Origin: Casimicrobiaceae bacterium
GTDB lineage: Bacteria > Pseudomonadota > Gammaproteobacteria > Burkholderiales > Casimicrobiaceae
Direction of reading: 5' to 3'
Assembly: GCA_026646885.1 (NCBI GenBank)
Contig: JAPKHK010000008.1
Location: forward strand, 124,001-188,000
DNA: 64,000 nt
Positions 8,775 to 18,290 of the stretch are shown in pieces (positions within the stretch are counted from its first letter, which is position 1; each line of letters opens with the position of its first letter). Made by a program: the position numbers and the translations under genes. The notes below the pieces were generated by a model, which saw only the letters and a list, made by a program, of their open reading frames with translations, made no database searches and was not told the DNA's origin.

Positions 8775-10064
8775 TTGCGCTCACTTTACGCTCTGGTCAG
8801 CTATGCCCTGGTGCCAGTGCTGTTATTGCGCCTGTGGTGGCGCGGGCGGCGCGAGCCAGGCTATCGTCAGAACTGGCGAGAACGCCTGGGCTACTATGCC
8901 TTCGCACCCGCGCGGGAGCATCCACTGATCTGGATTCATGCGGTCTCGCTGGGCGAAACGCGGGCCGCTCAACCGTTGCTGGCCGCTTTGCTCTCGGCCT
9001 ACCCGCGGGCCCAGTTTCTCCTCACCCATAGCACCGCCACTGGGCGCGCGGCTGGCCGCGCCCTCTGCAGCGAACGCGTCATGCAAGCGTGGCTACCCTG
9101 GGACACCCCCAGCGCAGTGCGGCGTTTCTACCAGCGCGTCCAGCCCACCGTCGGCATACTCATAGAAACCGAGATCTGGCCGCAGTTGCTGCGCGAGGCG
9201 AGGCGGCGCGGGATACCGGTCTTTCTTGCCAACGCTCGCCTTTCCGAGCGCAGTGCCCGCGGCTATGCGCGACTCGGCAGCTTCGCTCGCGAAGCTTTCG
9301 CCGGACTCGCCGGCGTTGCCGCCCAGGCGTCGACCGACGCCGCGCGCCTATCCGCTCTGGGTGCACCCGCTCCGGTGATTACCGGCAATCTCAAATTCGA
9401 CTGTGCCGTTCCCCTCGGGGACGCGGTGCTCGGCAGCAGGCTACGCGGCCTTTGGGGCGAAGAGCGCACCATCTGGGTTGCGGGAAGCACCCGGGAAGGA
9501 GAAGAAGAACTGCTGCTTGAGGCCTTGCGCGCCGAGCGGCCGCCAGAGGGACCGCTGTTGGTCATCGTCCCCAGACACCCCCAGCGCTTCGCCGCAGTCG
9601 AAGCGCTGTTGCAGCGCGGCGGCTGGCGCTATGCGCGCCGCTCGGAAGCACGCCCGCTGGCGCCCGATGTGCAGATCGTCCTGGGGGACAGCATGGGGGA
9701 GATGTTCGCGTATTACGTCGCCGCCGATTTCGTTTTCGTCGGCGGAAGCCTCCTGCCCTTCGGATGCCAAAACCTGATCGAAGCCTGCGCGGCGGGCAAG
9801 CCGGTGCTGTTTGGTCCCTCGGTGTTCAATTTCGCACAGGCGGCAGCCCTCGCCATTGAGGCAGGCGCAGCGCGTCAAGTAAGCGACGCCCGAGCACTAG
9901 TTCGCGCGGGGCAGGAGTTGGCGGCGGATGGCCCACTGCGGCTGCGTATGGGCACCGCCGCGCTGGCCTTTTGCGCGTCACACCGCGGTGCCGTCAATCG
10001 GCTCCTGTCCTGGCTGCAGCCGGCCCTCGAAGTTCGCCTCAACGAGCGACCAAGAAGCGATTGA
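8775..10064 (+). CDS. waaA: 3-deoxy-D-manno-octulosonic acid (Kdo) transferase
   Basis: WaaA (KdtA, GT30) transfers Kdo from CMP-Kdo to the lipid A precursor. The 429-residue protein has an N-terminal membrane anchor (residues about 5-20), the acceptor-domain block WIHAVSLGETRAAQPL with the catalytic Glu, LLTHSTATGR, IETEIWPQLL, and the C-terminal FVGGSLLPFGCQNLIEACA donor site. Translation starts at TTG (8775), with AGAAGGA 5-11 nt upstream; no nearby ATG fits. Its last 26 bases overlap the convergent end of the TolC-type gene. Confidence 0.96.
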   Translation: MRSLYALVSYALVPVLLLRLWWRGRREPGYRQNWRERLGYYAFAPAREHPLIWIHAVSLGETRAAQPLLAALLSAYPRAQFLLTHSTATGRAAGRALCSERVMQAWLPWDTPSAVRRFYQRVQPTVGILIETEIWPQLLREARRRGIPVFLANARLSERSARGYARLGSFAREAFAGLAGVAAQASTDAARLSALGAPAPVITGNLKFDCAVPLGDAVLGSRLRGLWGEERTIWVAGSTREGEEELLLEALRAERPPEGPLLVIVPRHPQRFAAVEALLQRGGWRYARRSEARPLAPDVQIVLGDSMGEMFAYYVAADFVFVGGSLLPFGCQNLIEACAAGKPVLFGPSVFNFAQAAALAIEAGAARQVSDARALVRAGQELAADGPLRLRMGTAALAFCASHRGAVNRLLSWLQPALEVRLNERPRSD

Positions 10065-11367
10065 ATTCTTCGAGGTGGCTCTCGCGCAGTTCGCCCGCCG
10101 CAGCCTTGAGACGCAGGAGGTTCATCAAATAATTGTATGTCGCCGCGGCGAGGTCGCGCCGCACCTGATAAACCTGCTGCTGCGCATTCAAAACATCGAC
10201 GTTAGTGCGCACGCCCACCTCCATGCCCACCTTCGAGGATGATAGCGCGGTCTCCGCAGACACCAGCGCCTGCTGCAGTGCCTTAACTTGCGCAATGCCG
10301 TTGGTGACACCAAGAAAGGCCTGGCGTGCCGCCAACGAGGCCGTGCGACGAGACGCTTCGAGATCCTGGCGGGCTTTTTCCTGGTTGGCAGCAGCCTCGC
10401 GCACCTTGGAGCTCAGTGCTCCGCCTGCGTACAGAGGGATCGCCAACTGCAGGCTGATTTGTCCAGATTGGGTGTTACTCCCGAATGTGCTCATAGACGA
10501 GGCGCTTGAGCGCGTATCGTTGTAGCTGGCGACCAGATCAAGGGTGGGATGATGTGCGGCACGGTTTCTGTCGATTTCGAGCTTGGCGATCTCATGAGTC
10601 AGCTCGGCGATGCGCACGGCGTAACCCGACTTCTCCGCACGCTCGACCCAAGGTTCCATCGCTGCCGGCTCGGGTGAACGCAGATCGAGGCTAGGGCCTA
10701 GGGGATTGAGCGTCTTGGGAAAGCGGCCGACGATGGCTTGCAGGGCGCGGAATTTGATCTCCAGATCGTTTTGGGCGGCAATCTCCTGGGCGACGATCTG
10801 GTCGTACTTGGCCTGCGCCTCGTTGGTATCGGTGATTGTCGCCGTTCCCACTTCGAAATTGCGCTTGGCTTGCGCGAGCTGCTGGCTCACTGCCGCTTTC
10901 TGGGCAGCCGCCAGGCTCACGCTGTCGCCTGCTAGCAATGCATCGAAGTAGGCTTGGGCGACCCGCAGCACCAGGTCCTGCTCGGCGGCGCCGAGTATGA
11001 AATCGGCCTGACTGACTTGCTGCTTCGCCTGATTGTAGGAGACGACATTCTGCAAACGATATAGTGGTTGCGCCGCCGACAGCGTGAAGCCGTGACTGTG
11101 GTAGCTCCGCTCGGTGTCCAGAGGTGGGTCCGACTTGACGCGCGAGTCGTAATTGGTCTGCGCGAGATTTGCCGAAAGGCTAACGCTGGGCAGTAGCCCC
11201 GATCGTCCCTGTATCGCCTTCTCCTGCGTTGCGCGCCAGGTGGCGCGGGCGGCAGCGAGGCTCGCGTCCTGACCAACCGCTTCGCGATAGATTTGTAGCA
11301 GATCCTCGGCCTGCGCGCACGGCGCAGTCCCGAGGGCAAAAGCGAGGGTGATGAGGCGAAATTTCAT
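10039..11367 (-). CDS. tolC: TolC-family outer membrane efflux channel
   Basis: The 442-residue precursor (signal peptide MKFRLITLAFALGTAPCAQA) is a trimeric outer membrane channel for tripartite efflux and type I secretion. The two duplicated helical halves are visible: DLLQIYREAVGQDASLAAARA at the mature start and the second repeat around LEIDRNRAAHHPTLDLVASY, followed by IPLYAGGALSSKVREA. The ATG at 11367 is preceded by an AGAGGAAA site. Within the minus-strand operon it follows the RND adaptor, pump and the Pcm-like methyltransferase, so it is the probable channel of that pump. Its 3' end overlaps waaA. Confidence 0.94.
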   Translation of the reverse strand: MKFRLITLAFALGTAPCAQAEDLLQIYREAVGQDASLAAARATWRATQEKAIQGRSGLLPSVSLSANLAQTNYDSRVKSDPPLDTERSYHSHGFTLSAAQPLYRLQNVVSYNQAKQQVSQADFILGAAEQDLVLRVAQAYFDALLAGDSVSLAAAQKAAVSQQLAQAKRNFEVGTATITDTNEAQAKYDQIVAQEIAAQNDLEIKFRALQAIVGRFPKTLNPLGPSLDLRSPEPAAMEPWVERAEKSGYAVRIAELTHEIAKLEIDRNRAAHHPTLDLVASYNDTRSSASSMSTFGSNTQSGQISLQLAIPLYAGGALSSKVREAAANQEKARQDLEASRRTASLAARQAFLGVTNGIAQVKALQQALVSAETALSSSKVGMEVGVRTNVDVLNAQQQVYQVRRDLAAATYNYLMNLLRLKAAAGELRESHLEEFNRFLVAR

Positions 11368-11429
11368 CTGGTTACCCGTTTCCTCTGTGAGTGCCGACAA
11401 AGTTGGATGATCGACCCGCGGCCCTAGCG

Positions 11430-12089
11430 TCAAAACACGAAGCGCTCAGGCACCAGGGCGTTCACCAAGGGGTCGAGACACGTTTCAAACAAGACCCGGC
11501 AGCGCACACTTCCGTCTGCGCGCTTGTACAGCAAGTGGGCGGTCATGACCGGCGCCTGACCGACAACGGCGAAGAGCCGGCCCCCGGGGCGCAGGCTGGT
11601 TAGCGCCGCATGCGGCAACACGGGAGTCGACGCCGTTAACACGACGACGTCGTAAGGCCCCTTATCGTTCCAGCCCTGTGCGCCGTCAGCAACCACCAAC
11701 AGGGCGTTGTTGACGCCATGCTGGGTGAGCCGTCGCTGTGCAGCGGCCGAGAGTTCTGCCTCAATTTCCACGCTCACCACCTGCAAAGCACGCTCGGCGA
11801 GCAGCGCAGTGAGATAACCGCTGCCTGTGCCGATCTCCAAGACACGCTCGCCCGGTTTCACCGCTAGCTCCTGGATCACCCGCGCCTCGAGCTTTGGTTG
11901 CCACATCTTCTTGCCCTGCCCCAGGGGAAGCTCCAGATCCGCAAAGGCAAGGGACTGATAGATCGGCAGAACGAACTCCTCGCGCTTGATGCGCCGGAGC
12001 AGTGCCAGTACTTCGGGATCAAGCACTTCCCAGGTGCGAATCTGTTGCTCGATCATGTTGTTGCGGGCGAGTTCAAAATCCATGCTCAT
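11430..12089 (-). CDS. protein-L-isoaspartate O-methyltransferase-like protein
   Basis: The 219-residue protein is a class I SAM-dependent methyltransferase of the PIMT family, which repairs isoaspartyl residues. The SAM site VLEIGTGSGYLTALLAERA is intact. In place of the usual GQTIS-type isoaspartyl-binding loop it has LGQGKKMWQPKLEARV, as in a divergent betaproteobacterial subgroup placed beside tolC, so repair activity is uncertain. Starts at 12089 and 12083 are both possible (MSMDFEL); neither has a strong ribosome-binding site. It lies between the RND pump gene (42 bp away) and tolC (62 bp). Confidence 0.85.
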   Translation of the reverse strand: MSMDFELARNNMIEQQIRTWEVLDPEVLALLRRIKREEFVLPIYQSLAFADLELPLGQGKKMWQPKLEARVIQELAVKPGERVLEIGTGSGYLTALLAERALQVVSVEIEAELSAAAQRRLTQHGVNNALLVVADGAQGWNDKGPYDVVVLTASTPVLPHAALTSLRPGGRLFAVVGQAPVMTAHLLYKRADGSVRCRVLFETCLDPLVNALVPERFVF

Positions 12090-12130
12090 CGAAAGCTTTC
12101 TGTCCCTGGAAATCTCACGCGTGGGGAGCA

Positions 12131-12139
12131 ATTATACCA
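12131..12139 (-). promoter_or_regulatory. extended -10 promoter candidate before the pcm-like gene
   Basis: The minus strand reads TG-G-TATAAT, a perfect extended -10, straddling the stop codon of the RND pump gene. It would start an mRNA about 35 nt before the methyltransferase start, so pcm-like and tolC could be expressed independently of the pump. No -35 is recognisable, as is common for extended -10 promoters. Confidence 0.5.
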
Positions 12140-15100
12140 GCTTGTCCGAAGCCGCCCGCGCTGGCACAGGACCTCCGCCGGCACTTTGCCGCCGGTTGCG
12201 CGCCGACCAGCGATCAAGATAGGAATAAATGACCGGAACCACGACCAGGGTCAGCAGGGTGGAGGTGATCACGCCGCCGATGATGGCGCGTCCCATCGCG
12301 GCATTACCCTCCCCGCCCTCGCCAAGCCCGAGGGCCAGGGGCAGCATGCCGAAGATCATCGCCGCCGTAGTCATGAGGATAGGGCGCAAACGCACCTGGC
12401 CGGCGGCGGCGATGGCCACATCGAGCGCCAGGCCTTCCCGCCGCCCCTGATTGGCGAAATCGACCAGCAGAATGGCGTTCTTTGTGACCAGCCCCATCAA
12501 CATGATGAAACCGATGATGGAGAAGATGTTGAGCGTGCTGTCGGTCAAGAGCAGCGCCAGAAACACGCCGATCAAGGACAGGGGCAGCGACGCCATGATT
12601 GCCAGCGGCTGCAGGAAGCTGCCGAACTGCGACGCGAGAATCAGATAGATGAAGATCACGGCCATCCCCAGGGCGATCATCGCATGAGAGAACGACTCCT
12701 CCATGTCCTGGGTCGAACCGCCGACGTGAAAGCGATAGCCTGCGGGAAGCTCCATCTTCTTGGTCATAGCAGCCACTTCCTTGCCGGCATCTCCCGCTGG
12801 ACGCCCCTCGACGTTCGCCGAAATCGTTGCCATGCGCTGCAAATCGAGCCGTTCGATGGCTTTGGGCGAAGTGGTCGGCACGATATCCGCCACTTGCCGA
12901 AGCGGCAGCACTTGCGGCACGCCACTACCCGCCGGAACCGCCACCACGAGGGGCAACTCGCCAAGGTCAGCGGGACTGCGCCGGTCGCTTTCGGCCAGGC
13001 GCACGGTGACGTCATAATTCTGTCCGTCCGGTGCCAGCCAACTCGTTACCGCGTCACCGGCAACGAGTGGTCGCGCCGTGGCGGCCACTTGTCCGACGGA
13101 AAGCCCAAGATCACTGGCGAGATCGCGCTTCACCCGGATTGCCAAGGTGGGGTTTGCGGCCTTCTCGCTGCTTTCGATATCGGTCACTCCATGCACTTGT
13201 GCAATCTGTTGCTCGATCGCCTTGGCAAGACGCGCGAGCTCGCTCGAATCCGGTCCGAGCACGGCAATCTGGATCGGTTTGTTCCACCCCATGGACAGCT
13301 CCACGCCAGCTATGGGTCGAATCCGCTGGCGAAGTGCCTGTTCGAGCTCTTTTTGGCTACGTTGGCGCTCCCCGCGCGCCTTGAGCTGTACATTGATGAA
13401 GGCGGTATTCTTGCCGTTATTGGTGCCCACTCGGGAGTACACCACGCGCACTTCGGCGAACTCGCGAATCGCGTCCTCTACCTGCGCCACCTTGCTCTCA
13501 GTGTAGGCCAAGCTCGATCCAACGGGTGTGGCAAGCCGCAAGGTCAGCTCCGATTCATCCGATGCTGGGATGAACTCGCTGCCGATCAGCGGCACGAGTA
13601 GGAAGCTGCCGAAGAAGCTCGCCAGAGCGATGAGCAGGATCTTTCCACGGTGGCGCAGCGACCAAGCCAAGGCGCGTCCGTAGGCATCATGGGCGGCGAC
13701 TAAGAGGGCCTCAAAGGCATCCATGAGGCGGCGCAGCCAGGGCAGGCGCTTGAAACGGTTCTCTGACGGATCTGCCCAAACGCTCGAGAGCATCGGGTCG
13801 AGGGTAAAGCTCACGAAGAGGGACACCAGCACGGCCACCGTCACGGTAATGCCGAACTGATAGAAGAATCGTCCGATGATGCCCCCCATGAACGCCACCG
13901 GCAGGAAAACCGCAACGATCGCGAAGGTCGTTGCCATCACCGCCAGGCCGATCTCGTCCGTGCCTTCGCATGCCGCGGTGTAATGATCCTTGCCCATGGC
14001 CAAATGGCGGACGATGTTCTCACGCACTACGATAGCGTCGTCGATCAGCAAACCGATGCAAAGAGAGAGCGCCATAAGTGTAAGAAAATTCAAGGTGAAG
14101 CCAAAGGCAAGAAGCGCCGTGAAAGTGGCGATCACTGCGATCGGCAGCGTCAAGCCTGTGATGACCGTGCTGCGCCAAGAGTGCAAGAACAAGAAAACGA
14201 TTAACACGGTGAGCAAGGCACCCTCGACGATGGTGCTCTGGACGTTGTCAACGGCGGCCTTGATGAAACGCGCGTTGTTGGAGAGCACCTGGACCTTGAT
14301 GTCGGGCGGCAGTTCTTTTTTCAGTTGCGCGACCGCATCGAGGACGCCGCTACCCACCTCGACGGTGTTACTGCCGCGGATCTTGACCATCTCGAGACTG
14401 ATCGCGCGCTGGCCGTCGACACGGGCGATCGAAGTTTCCTCGGCCTGTGCGTCGGCTACGGCCGCCACTTGATCGAGGTAGATCGGCACTCCCCCCCGCC
14501 GCGCCACGATGATGCGTCCAAAAGCTTCTGGGCTCGGCAAACGGCCCTCCACCCGAATCAGCCGCTCTTCGCGACCAAGCGAGACTGAGCCCGCGGGCAT
14601 GTCTTGATTTTCGGTGCGCAGCGCCGCGATCACCTGCTCTACACCCACACCGAGGGCGCGCATCGCCTCGGGCTTGAGCTGCACTTGCACTTCGCGCTTG
14701 ACGCCCCCGCTCATGGTCACGGTGCCAACCCCGCGAACGTTCTCCATGCGCTTGCGCGCCAACTGGTCAGCCACCATCGTCAACTCGCGGAGGCTGCGTC
14801 GATCGGAACTGAGCGCCACGCTGACCACCGGCTCATCGTCATCGCTGTTGGCCTTGGAGATGTAAGGGTCCTTGGCGTCGCGGGGAAAACTTGGCCGGAT
14901 CTGCGAGAGTCGGTCCCGCACCTCTTGCATGGCTACATTGATATCGGTCTTGAGATCGAACTCGACGATCACCAGACTGCTGCCTTCGCGTGACCGAGAA
15001 CGAATGTGGCGCACGCCGTTGACCGGGTTGAGAGCATCTTCGATCTTCTTGGTGAGATCGGTCTCGACCGCCTCAGGCGATGCCCCCGGATAGCCCACCC

Positions 15101-15242
15101 ACACTACCGCGATGGGTATGGCCACATCGGGCATCTGGTCGATCGCCAGCCGTTTGTAGGAAACCAAGCCGAGCACGAGAAGGGCAACCATCATCATGGT
15201 GGCAAAGACCGGGTTCCTGATACTAATGCGTGTGATCCACAT
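12132..15242 (-). CDS. RND efflux transporter permease subunit
   Basis: The 1,036-residue protein is an inner-membrane proton/drug antiporter of the hydrophobe/amphiphile efflux type. It shows the RND layout: TM1 at residues about 10-30, a large periplasmic loop, TM2-6 at about 330-500 with the proton-relay pair Asp-Asp in [13 protein letters not shown], a second periplasmic loop, and TM8-12 near the C-terminus with [17 protein letters not shown]. Length matches AcrB/MdtB-like pumps. It starts 60 bp after the adaptor gene and belongs to the adaptor-pump-(pcm)-tolC operon. Substrates are likely hydrophobic or amphiphilic compounds, but specificity cannot be read. Confidence 0.95.
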   Translation of the reverse strand: MWITRISIRNPVFATMMMVALLVLGLVSYKRLAIDQMPDVAIPIAVVWVGYPGASPEAVETDLTKKIEDALNPVNGVRHIRSRSREGSSLVIVEFDLKTDINVAMQEVRDRLSQIRPSFPRDAKDPYISKANSDDDEPVVSVALSSDRRSLRELTMVADQLARKRMENVRGVGTVTMSGGVKREVQVQLKPEAMRALGVGVEQVIAALRTENQDMPAGSVSLGREERLIRVEGRLPSPEAFGRIIVARRGGVPIYLDQVAAVADAQAEETSIARVDGQRAISLEMVKIRGSNTVEVGSGVLDAVAQLKKELPPDIKVQVLSNNARFIKAAVDNVQSTIVEGALLTVLIVFLFLHSWRSTVITGLTLPIAVIATFTALLAFGFTLNFLTLMALSLCIGLLIDDAIVVRENIVRHLAMGKDHYTAACEGTDEIGLAVMATTFAIVAVFLPVAFMGGIIGRFFYQFGITVTVAVLVSLFVSFTLDPMLSSVWADPSENRFKRLPWLRRLMDAFEALLVAAHDAYGRALAWSLRHRGKILLIALASFFGSFLLVPLIGSEFIPASDESELTLRLATPVGSSLAYTESKVAQVEDAIREFAEVRVVYSRVGTNNGKNTAFINVQLKARGERQRSQKELEQALRQRIRPIAGVELSMGWNKPIQIAVLGPDSSELARLAKAIEQQIAQVHGVTDIESSEKAANPTLAIRVKRDLASDLGLSVGQVAATARPLVAGDAVTSWLAPDGQNYDVTVRLAESDRRSPADLGELPLVVAVPAGSGVPQVLPLRQVADIVPTTSPKAIERLDLQRMATISANVEGRPAGDAGKEVAAMTKKMELPAGYRFHVGGSTQDMEESFSHAMIALGMAVIFIYLILASQFGSFLQPLAIMASLPLSLIGVFLALLLTDSTLNIFSIIGFIMLMGLVTKNAILLVDFANQGRREGLALDVAIAAAGQVRLRPILMTTAAMIFGMLPLALGLGEGGEGNAAMGRAIIGGVITSTLLTLVVVPVIYSYLDRWSARNRRQSAGGGPVPARAASDKLV

Positions 15243-15302
15243 GGCAGCTTGCCTTTTTTCGGTTGTTCCCCTGGCCCCGGCAGAGAACTGCCGGCACCCT
15301 CG

Positions 15303-16493
15303 TTAGAGCGTCTTGGCAGCAGGCGCCTGAGCTGCGCCCGGTTCATGCGTTGCGGTGGCCATGGAAGTTGCGCCCTTGATCCGCGCCGCTTGACCCTCTT
15401 TGATGAGATCGATTTTCCCGGCGAGCACCCAGATTTCCGGCGTCACTCCAGAGGTAACCTCTACACGCCCCTGATTGTGATCGCGCTGTCCTAGGACAAG
15501 CGCCCGCCGCACGAGCCTACCGTCCTGCAGCGTCCAAGCGTAAGCCTCTCCCGCTTCTGTGCGGACAGCCGCGGTCGGCAGTGTCGGCACCGGCTGAGTT
15601 GCGGCCAGTTCGATGGCGCCGCTGGCGAACATGCCGCCTTTGAGTCGGCCGCCGGGATTGGCAAGCGCGATGTGAACCAGAATCGAGCGCGTGCCCAATT
15701 CCGTTGCGGGATTGATTCGGCTGATGCGCCCCCTGAAGCCCTCGCTGCCAAACCCATCGATGCGCAGGTCGACACTCATCCCCGGCTTGAGCAAGGGCAC
15801 GTCCACAGTCGGCACTGGGGCCTGCATTTCCAACTCGGCTAGATCCACGACGGTATAAACCGGCGCATCGATGTTGACCCGCTCCCCTGCTTGCACATGG
15901 CGCCGGGCGACGACTCCTCCTAGAGGCGCGACGATAGTGGCGTCGCGAACGGCGTTGCGGGCAAGTTGCACCTGTGCCTCCCACACCTGCTGCGTCCCGC
16001 GATTGGCATCAAAGGCTGTTACAGCGTTGTCGTAGGCGCTCTGGGAGATGAACCCTTGCGCCAGCAGAGCTTCAGTGTTGGCGCGGGTCTTTTCTGCCAG
16101 GGCCAGCTGGGCCCGCCCCGATTCTAGGTTGCCCACCTTTTCGGCGAGGCGGGTTTCCAGTTCGGCGGTGTCCAAACGCGCCAGTACCTGGCCGGCTCTC
16201 ACGGCGTCCCCTTCGCGGGGGCCGAGCATTCTGATTTCGCCGGGAACCTTGGCCTTGATTATCGTCTGGCGCAGGGGCTGGAGGGACCCGGACACCCTGA
16301 GTTGTGGCCGTAAGGCCACGAATTCGACGCGCGTGAGGTCAGCAGCCGCGAATTCCAGGGTGACCGGAGCATTTTTCGCCTCCGACCCCGGAGCCTTCTT
16401 GCTTGCCCGGGCAACCAGACCGCCCCCCACGAGACCCGCCAGAACCACACCGCTGAGTGCCCAGATCATGCGCTTCTTAGTTAAGATCGCCAT
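15303..16493 (-). CDS. RND efflux membrane fusion (adaptor) protein
   Basis: The 396-residue periplasmic adaptor links the RND pump to the outer membrane channel. It has an N-terminal membrane anchor (residues about 9-30), a lipoyl half-motif (KVPGEIRMLGPREGDAVRAG), a helical hairpin (about 100-170), the second lipoyl half (IVAPLGGVVARRHVQAGERV) and beta-barrel plus membrane-proximal domains. The ATG at 16493 has GGAGGGAG about 6 nt upstream; the frame continues far upstream without homology. It is first in the efflux operon and divergent from livK. No local TetR- or MarR-type regulator is present. Confidence 0.94.
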   Translation of the reverse strand: MAILTKKRMIWALSGVVLAGLVGGGLVARASKKAPGSEAKNAPVTLEFAAADLTRVEFVALRPQLRVSGSLQPLRQTIIKAKVPGEIRMLGPREGDAVRAGQVLARLDTAELETRLAEKVGNLESGRAQLALAEKTRANTEALLAQGFISQSAYDNAVTAFDANRGTQQVWEAQVQLARNAVRDATIVAPLGGVVARRHVQAGERVNIDAPVYTVVDLAELEMQAPVPTVDVPLLKPGMSVDLRIDGFGSEGFRGRISRINPATELGTRSILVHIALANPGGRLKGGMFASGAIELAATQPVPTLPTAAVRTEAGEAYAWTLQDGRLVRRALVLGQRDHNQGRVEVTSGVTPEIWVLAGKIDLIKEGQAARIKGATSMATATHEPGAAQAPAAKTL

Positions 16494-16878
16494 CGTCAAC
16501 TCCCTCCATGTCGTTGCCGGCCAGCCGCCCAGTTGGCTCGCCGTCCGGACCGTCGCGTGCTTGGATGCGGCGGCCCGCTGATTTGGATGGCGCAGATTAA
16601 GCGCGATGACTCGAGGCAGAAAGGCGGATGCGACGAATTGCAGATTTCGCGGACTGATTGCCCGTTCCCGGGGACCAGCCGCGGCCAATCCCCCAATGGC
16701 ATCAGGGCGGCATCGGCGTTTGACAAAGCCGGGGGGCAAGCAGATAATCCCTGCCTTGTTTTTTGCGTAGGGAAGCCCGGTTTCGCCCGCAAATCACCAA
16801 CGCGAGGGCTGAGCCGAGATTTCCCCTAGTACACCTACGCTCGTACTAGTCCTACAAACTCGGAGAGGAGAACCACCA
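16494..16878. other. 385-bp intergenic region between divergent efflux and liv operons
   Basis: No coding sequence is supported here. It holds the consensus promoter for livK (listed separately), a leader of roughly 125 nt before livK, and presumably the efflux operon promoter, for which I found no convincing -35/-10 pair. Confidence 0.7.
16720..16748 (+). promoter_or_regulatory. sigma-70 promoter of livK
   Basis: TTGACA at 16720-16725 is separated by exactly 17 nt from GATAAT at 16743-16748, close to the sigma-70 consensus. Transcription would start near 16755, giving a 5' leader of about 125 nt. Confidence 0.8.
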
Positions 16879-18117
16879 ATGAAGCACGTCCGCACGCTGG
16901 GTCTGACCCTAGTCGCCGCCGCCCTGGTTGGCGTCTATGGCTGTGGCAAAAAAGAGGAACCCAAGCCCGCCCCGGCTCCCAAGGCCGAAGCGCCCGCCAA
17001 GCCCGAAGTTGTCGTCAAGCTGGGCCACGTCGGCCCCCTGACCGGCCCAATCGCCCACCTGGGCAAGGACAACGAGAACGGTGCTCGTATGGCGGTGGAA
17101 GATGCCAACGCCAAGGGCATCGAAATCGACGGCAAGAAGATCAAGTTCGAATTTCTGGGCGAAGATGACCAGGCGGATCCGAAAACAGGCACCGTGGTCG
17201 CGCAGAAACTGGTGGACGCCAAAGTGGTCGGCGTGGTGGGTCACTTGAACTCGGGCACCACCATCCCCGCCTCGAAGATCTACAGTGACGCCGGCATTCC
17301 GCAGATTTCGCCGTCGGCGACCAACCCGAAGTACACGCAGCAGGGCTTCAAGACCGCGTTCCGTGTGATCGCCAACGACGTTCAGCAGGGTAGCGCGCTG
17401 GGCGAGTTTTCGGTCAAAGAACTGAAGGCCAAGAAGATCGCCATCATCGACGACAAGACTGCCTACGGCGAAGGCCTGGCCAACGAAACCCAGAAGGCCG
17501 CGGAAGCCCTGGGCGCAAAAGTCGTGGCGCGTGAGTACACCACCGACAAAGCGACCGACTTCAAAGCCATCCTCACCAAGATCAAAGGCAAGCAGCCCGA
17601 CGTCATCATGTACGGCGGCATGGACGCCCAGGCCGGCCCGATGGTCAAGCAGATGAAGGAACTGGGCATCAAGGCCAAGTTCATCTCCGGCGACGGCGCT
17701 TGTACCGCTGAGTGGACCAAGCTTTCCGCCGGCGCCAACGAGGGTCACTACTGCTCCCAAGCGGGTTTGCCCATCGACAAGATGCCCAACGCCAAGGACT
17801 TCCAGGACCGCTTCAACAAGAAGTACGGGCAGATTCAGGTTTACGCGCCTTACGCCTATGACGCCACCATGGCGCTCATCGCAGCGATGAAGAAGGCCAA
17901 CTCGACCGACCCGGCCAAGTACCTGCCCGCGCTGGCCTCGCTGTCGCACGACGGCGTGACGGCCAAGGTCGAGTTCGACGAGAAGGGCGACACCAAGCAC
18001 GGCCTGATCACCATCTACGACGTCAAGGAAGGCAAGCTCAACGCCCTTTCCATCGTAGGCGGCGCGGCAGCAGCTGCGGCGCCTGCCGCTGCCCCCAAAG
18101 CAGAACCGAAGAAATAA
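16879..18117 (+). CDS. livK: branched-chain amino acid ABC transporter substrate-binding lipoprotein
   Basis: This 412-residue protein is the periplasmic binding component of a Liv-type importer (Peripla_BP_6 fold). The N-terminus is a lipoprotein signal with lipobox VYGC (Cys22), followed by a Pro/Ala/Lys-rich linker and then KLGHVGPLTGPIAHLGKDNENGARMAVE, here given as two adjoining halves KLGHVGPLTGPIAHLG and KDNENGARMAVE. GVVGHLNSGTTIPASKIY is the ligand-binding segment. The C-terminus carries an unusual Ala/Pro/Lys tail of about 20 residues. A GAGAGGAGA site precedes the ATG. It leads livKHMGF, and a terminator lies just after it, so it is probably made in excess over the membrane parts. 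Ligand may be leucine-type amino acids or another small molecule. Confidence 0.94.
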   Translation: MKHVRTLGLTLVAAALVGVYGCGKKEEPKPAPAPKAEAPAKPEVVVKLGHVGPLTGPIAHLGKDNENGARMAVEDANAKGIEIDGKKIKFEFLGEDDQADPKTGTVVAQKLVDAKVVGVVGHLNSGTTIPASKIYSDAGIPQISPSATNPKYTQQGFKTAFRVIANDVQQGSALGEFSVKELKAKKIAIIDDKTAYGEGLANETQKAAEALGAKVVAREYTTDKATDFKAILTKIKGKQPDVIMYGGMDAQAGPMVKQMKELGIKAKFISGDGACTAEWTKLSAGANEGHYCSQAGLPIDKMPNAKDFQDRFNKKYGQIQVYAPYAYDATMALIAAMKKANSTDPAKYLPALASLSHDGVTAKVEFDEKGDTKHGLITIYDVKEGKLNALSIVGGAAAAAAPAAAPKAEPKK

Positions 18118-18173
18118 CGGTCGGTTGCGCAAGCCGCAAAGAAGTATCGGCGGCTCCGCAACAAAAATGTAGC

Positions 18174-18200
18174 AAAAACGGCGCCTTGAGCGCCGTTTTT
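18174..18200 (+). terminator. intrinsic terminator between livK and livH
   Basis: A perfect 11-bp stem (AAAAACGGCGC / GCGCCGTTTTT) with a 5-nt loop CTTGA ends in five T residues. It sits 56 nt after the livK stop and 90 nt before livH, and could act as a partial terminator that lowers membrane-subunit expression relative to the binding protein. Confidence 0.85.
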
Positions 18201-18290
18201 GTTATCCTGTCGCCATCCGTTCGTCGATGCTCTGCGGCCAACGGTTCATTCAAACAGAGAATTGCGCGACTTGGTTGTGGAGGAGGCGTA

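Noticed and set aside
11898-13601. Plus-strand open frame of 567 codons antisense to the RND pump
   Set aside because: Long but without motifs; His/Arg/Gln-rich composition typical of an antisense shadow of a GC-rich gene.
16909-18132. Minus-strand 407-codon frame across livK
   Set aside because: Antisense to a clear binding protein; Val/Gly/His-rich low-complexity translation with no homology.
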